A stretch of 36,632 nucleotides of DNA from a virus, in IMG/VR virus record IMGVR_UViG_3300019766_000005, positions 1-36,632 of that record. One strand, given 5' to 3'. The notes under the pieces are model-generated. The model saw only the letters and a list, made by a program, of their open reading frames with translations, had not been told where the DNA came from and searched no databases. This document shows, piece after piece, positions 36,425 through 36,632 of the stretch. Numbering within the stretch: position 1 is the stretch's first letter; each line of letters begins with the position of its first letter. The translations under genes were made by a program, and so were the position numbers.

Positions 36425-36632
36425 TCACACCCTGCATTTTTGTTTTACTTCGTATTGAGATAGGTAGCACTCACTGCCTCGCCAATCTTGTGCTATTTTT
36501 ATTTTAGAGCCGTCACTAAACACAATAACTAGGCAATCAATCATATTAAGGTCATTTATTTCATTTCCATAATCATCCTCAAAATGAGATAACTTCTTGC
36601 CTTTGTGCTTCGTTACATCCTCACTCAGTATC
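36425..36632 (-). CDS. Small hypothetical protein, main part of the junction-spanning gene
   Basis: This is the same gene whose start is at 125 when the two ends are joined; only the first two bases of its GTG codon are missing here. The product has 69 residues with a beta-like middle (MIDCLVIVFSDGSKIKIAQD) and no recognised family. It ends just before the cysteine-rich gene, within the leftward operon. Confidence 0.7.
   Translation of the reverse strand, partial: ILSEDVTKHKGKKLSHFEDDYGNEINDLNMIDCLVIVFSDGSKIKIAQDWRGSECYLSQYEVKQKCRV
36510..36632. repeat. Right copy of 123-bp terminal direct repeat
   Basis: Identical to the first 123 bases of the window. Merging the copies leaves a genome of 36,509 bp and restores the junction-spanning gene. 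Confidence 0.95.

Overview
The window is the essentially complete genome of a P22-like, short-tailed double-stranded DNA phage (podovirus type). The two ends share an identical 123-base stretch, and one leftward gene reads through the junction without interruption. The unique molecule is therefore about 36,509 bp and circular or circularly permuted. The host looks like an AT-rich gammaproteobacterium, judging by AGGGG-type ribosome sites and sigma70-like extended -10 promoters; it cannot be named more closely. No integrase, CI-type repressor, helicase or primase was recognised.

Layout. A leftward operon of seven small genes runs from a promoter near 1150 through the junction to about 36047. 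Next to it, also leftward, is a structured noncoding RNA (about 1203-1558) with its own promoter and terminator and a tRNA-like fold. Rightward genes at 1707-3807 encode an Arc-like ribbon-helix-helix protein and small accessory proteins. The stretch 3808-4850 is almost gene-free, with terminators, divergent promoters, one tiny leftward membrane peptide and a structured RNA. At 4852-7211 lies a translationally coupled pair: a ParB-like protein and a PAPS-reductase-like (PP-loop) protein resembling IbrB/IbrA. Then come a small replication-like protein, a C4-like RNA region with a Rha/antirepressor gene, and recombination genes (Rad52-like annealing protein, coiled-coil protein, SSB, NinG-like nuclease). 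Small accessory and membrane genes fill 14.3-17.7 kb.

The late region (17.8-35.3 kb) has the P22 order: small and large terminase, portal, scaffold, coat, gp4-like, gp10-like, gp14-like, gp7-like, gp20-like and gp16-like proteins, and a tailspike with a P22-type head-binding start. A leftward three-gene cassette is inserted between portal and scaffold. A large beta-rich fibre-like protein lies between the gp4-like and gp10-like genes. An M15-type peptidase and small membrane proteins form a likely lysis group at the right end.

Regulation stands out. A 17-bp imperfect palindrome, TTGGTAGTTTTTGCCAA, occurs as pairs 30 or 32 bp apart at six loci. At most of them the proximal copy ends just before an extended -10 element, which suggests one phage-wide regulator. 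A second motif, GCCAATGCGCATATGCA, sits at the promoter of the ribbon-helix-helix gene, at the noncoding RNA promoter and at the recombination promoter. The SSB gene carries a canonical -1 slippery heptamer, and its acidic DDDIPF tail is encoded in the -1 frame. The ribosome site of the small terminase gene lies in a potential pseudoknot.
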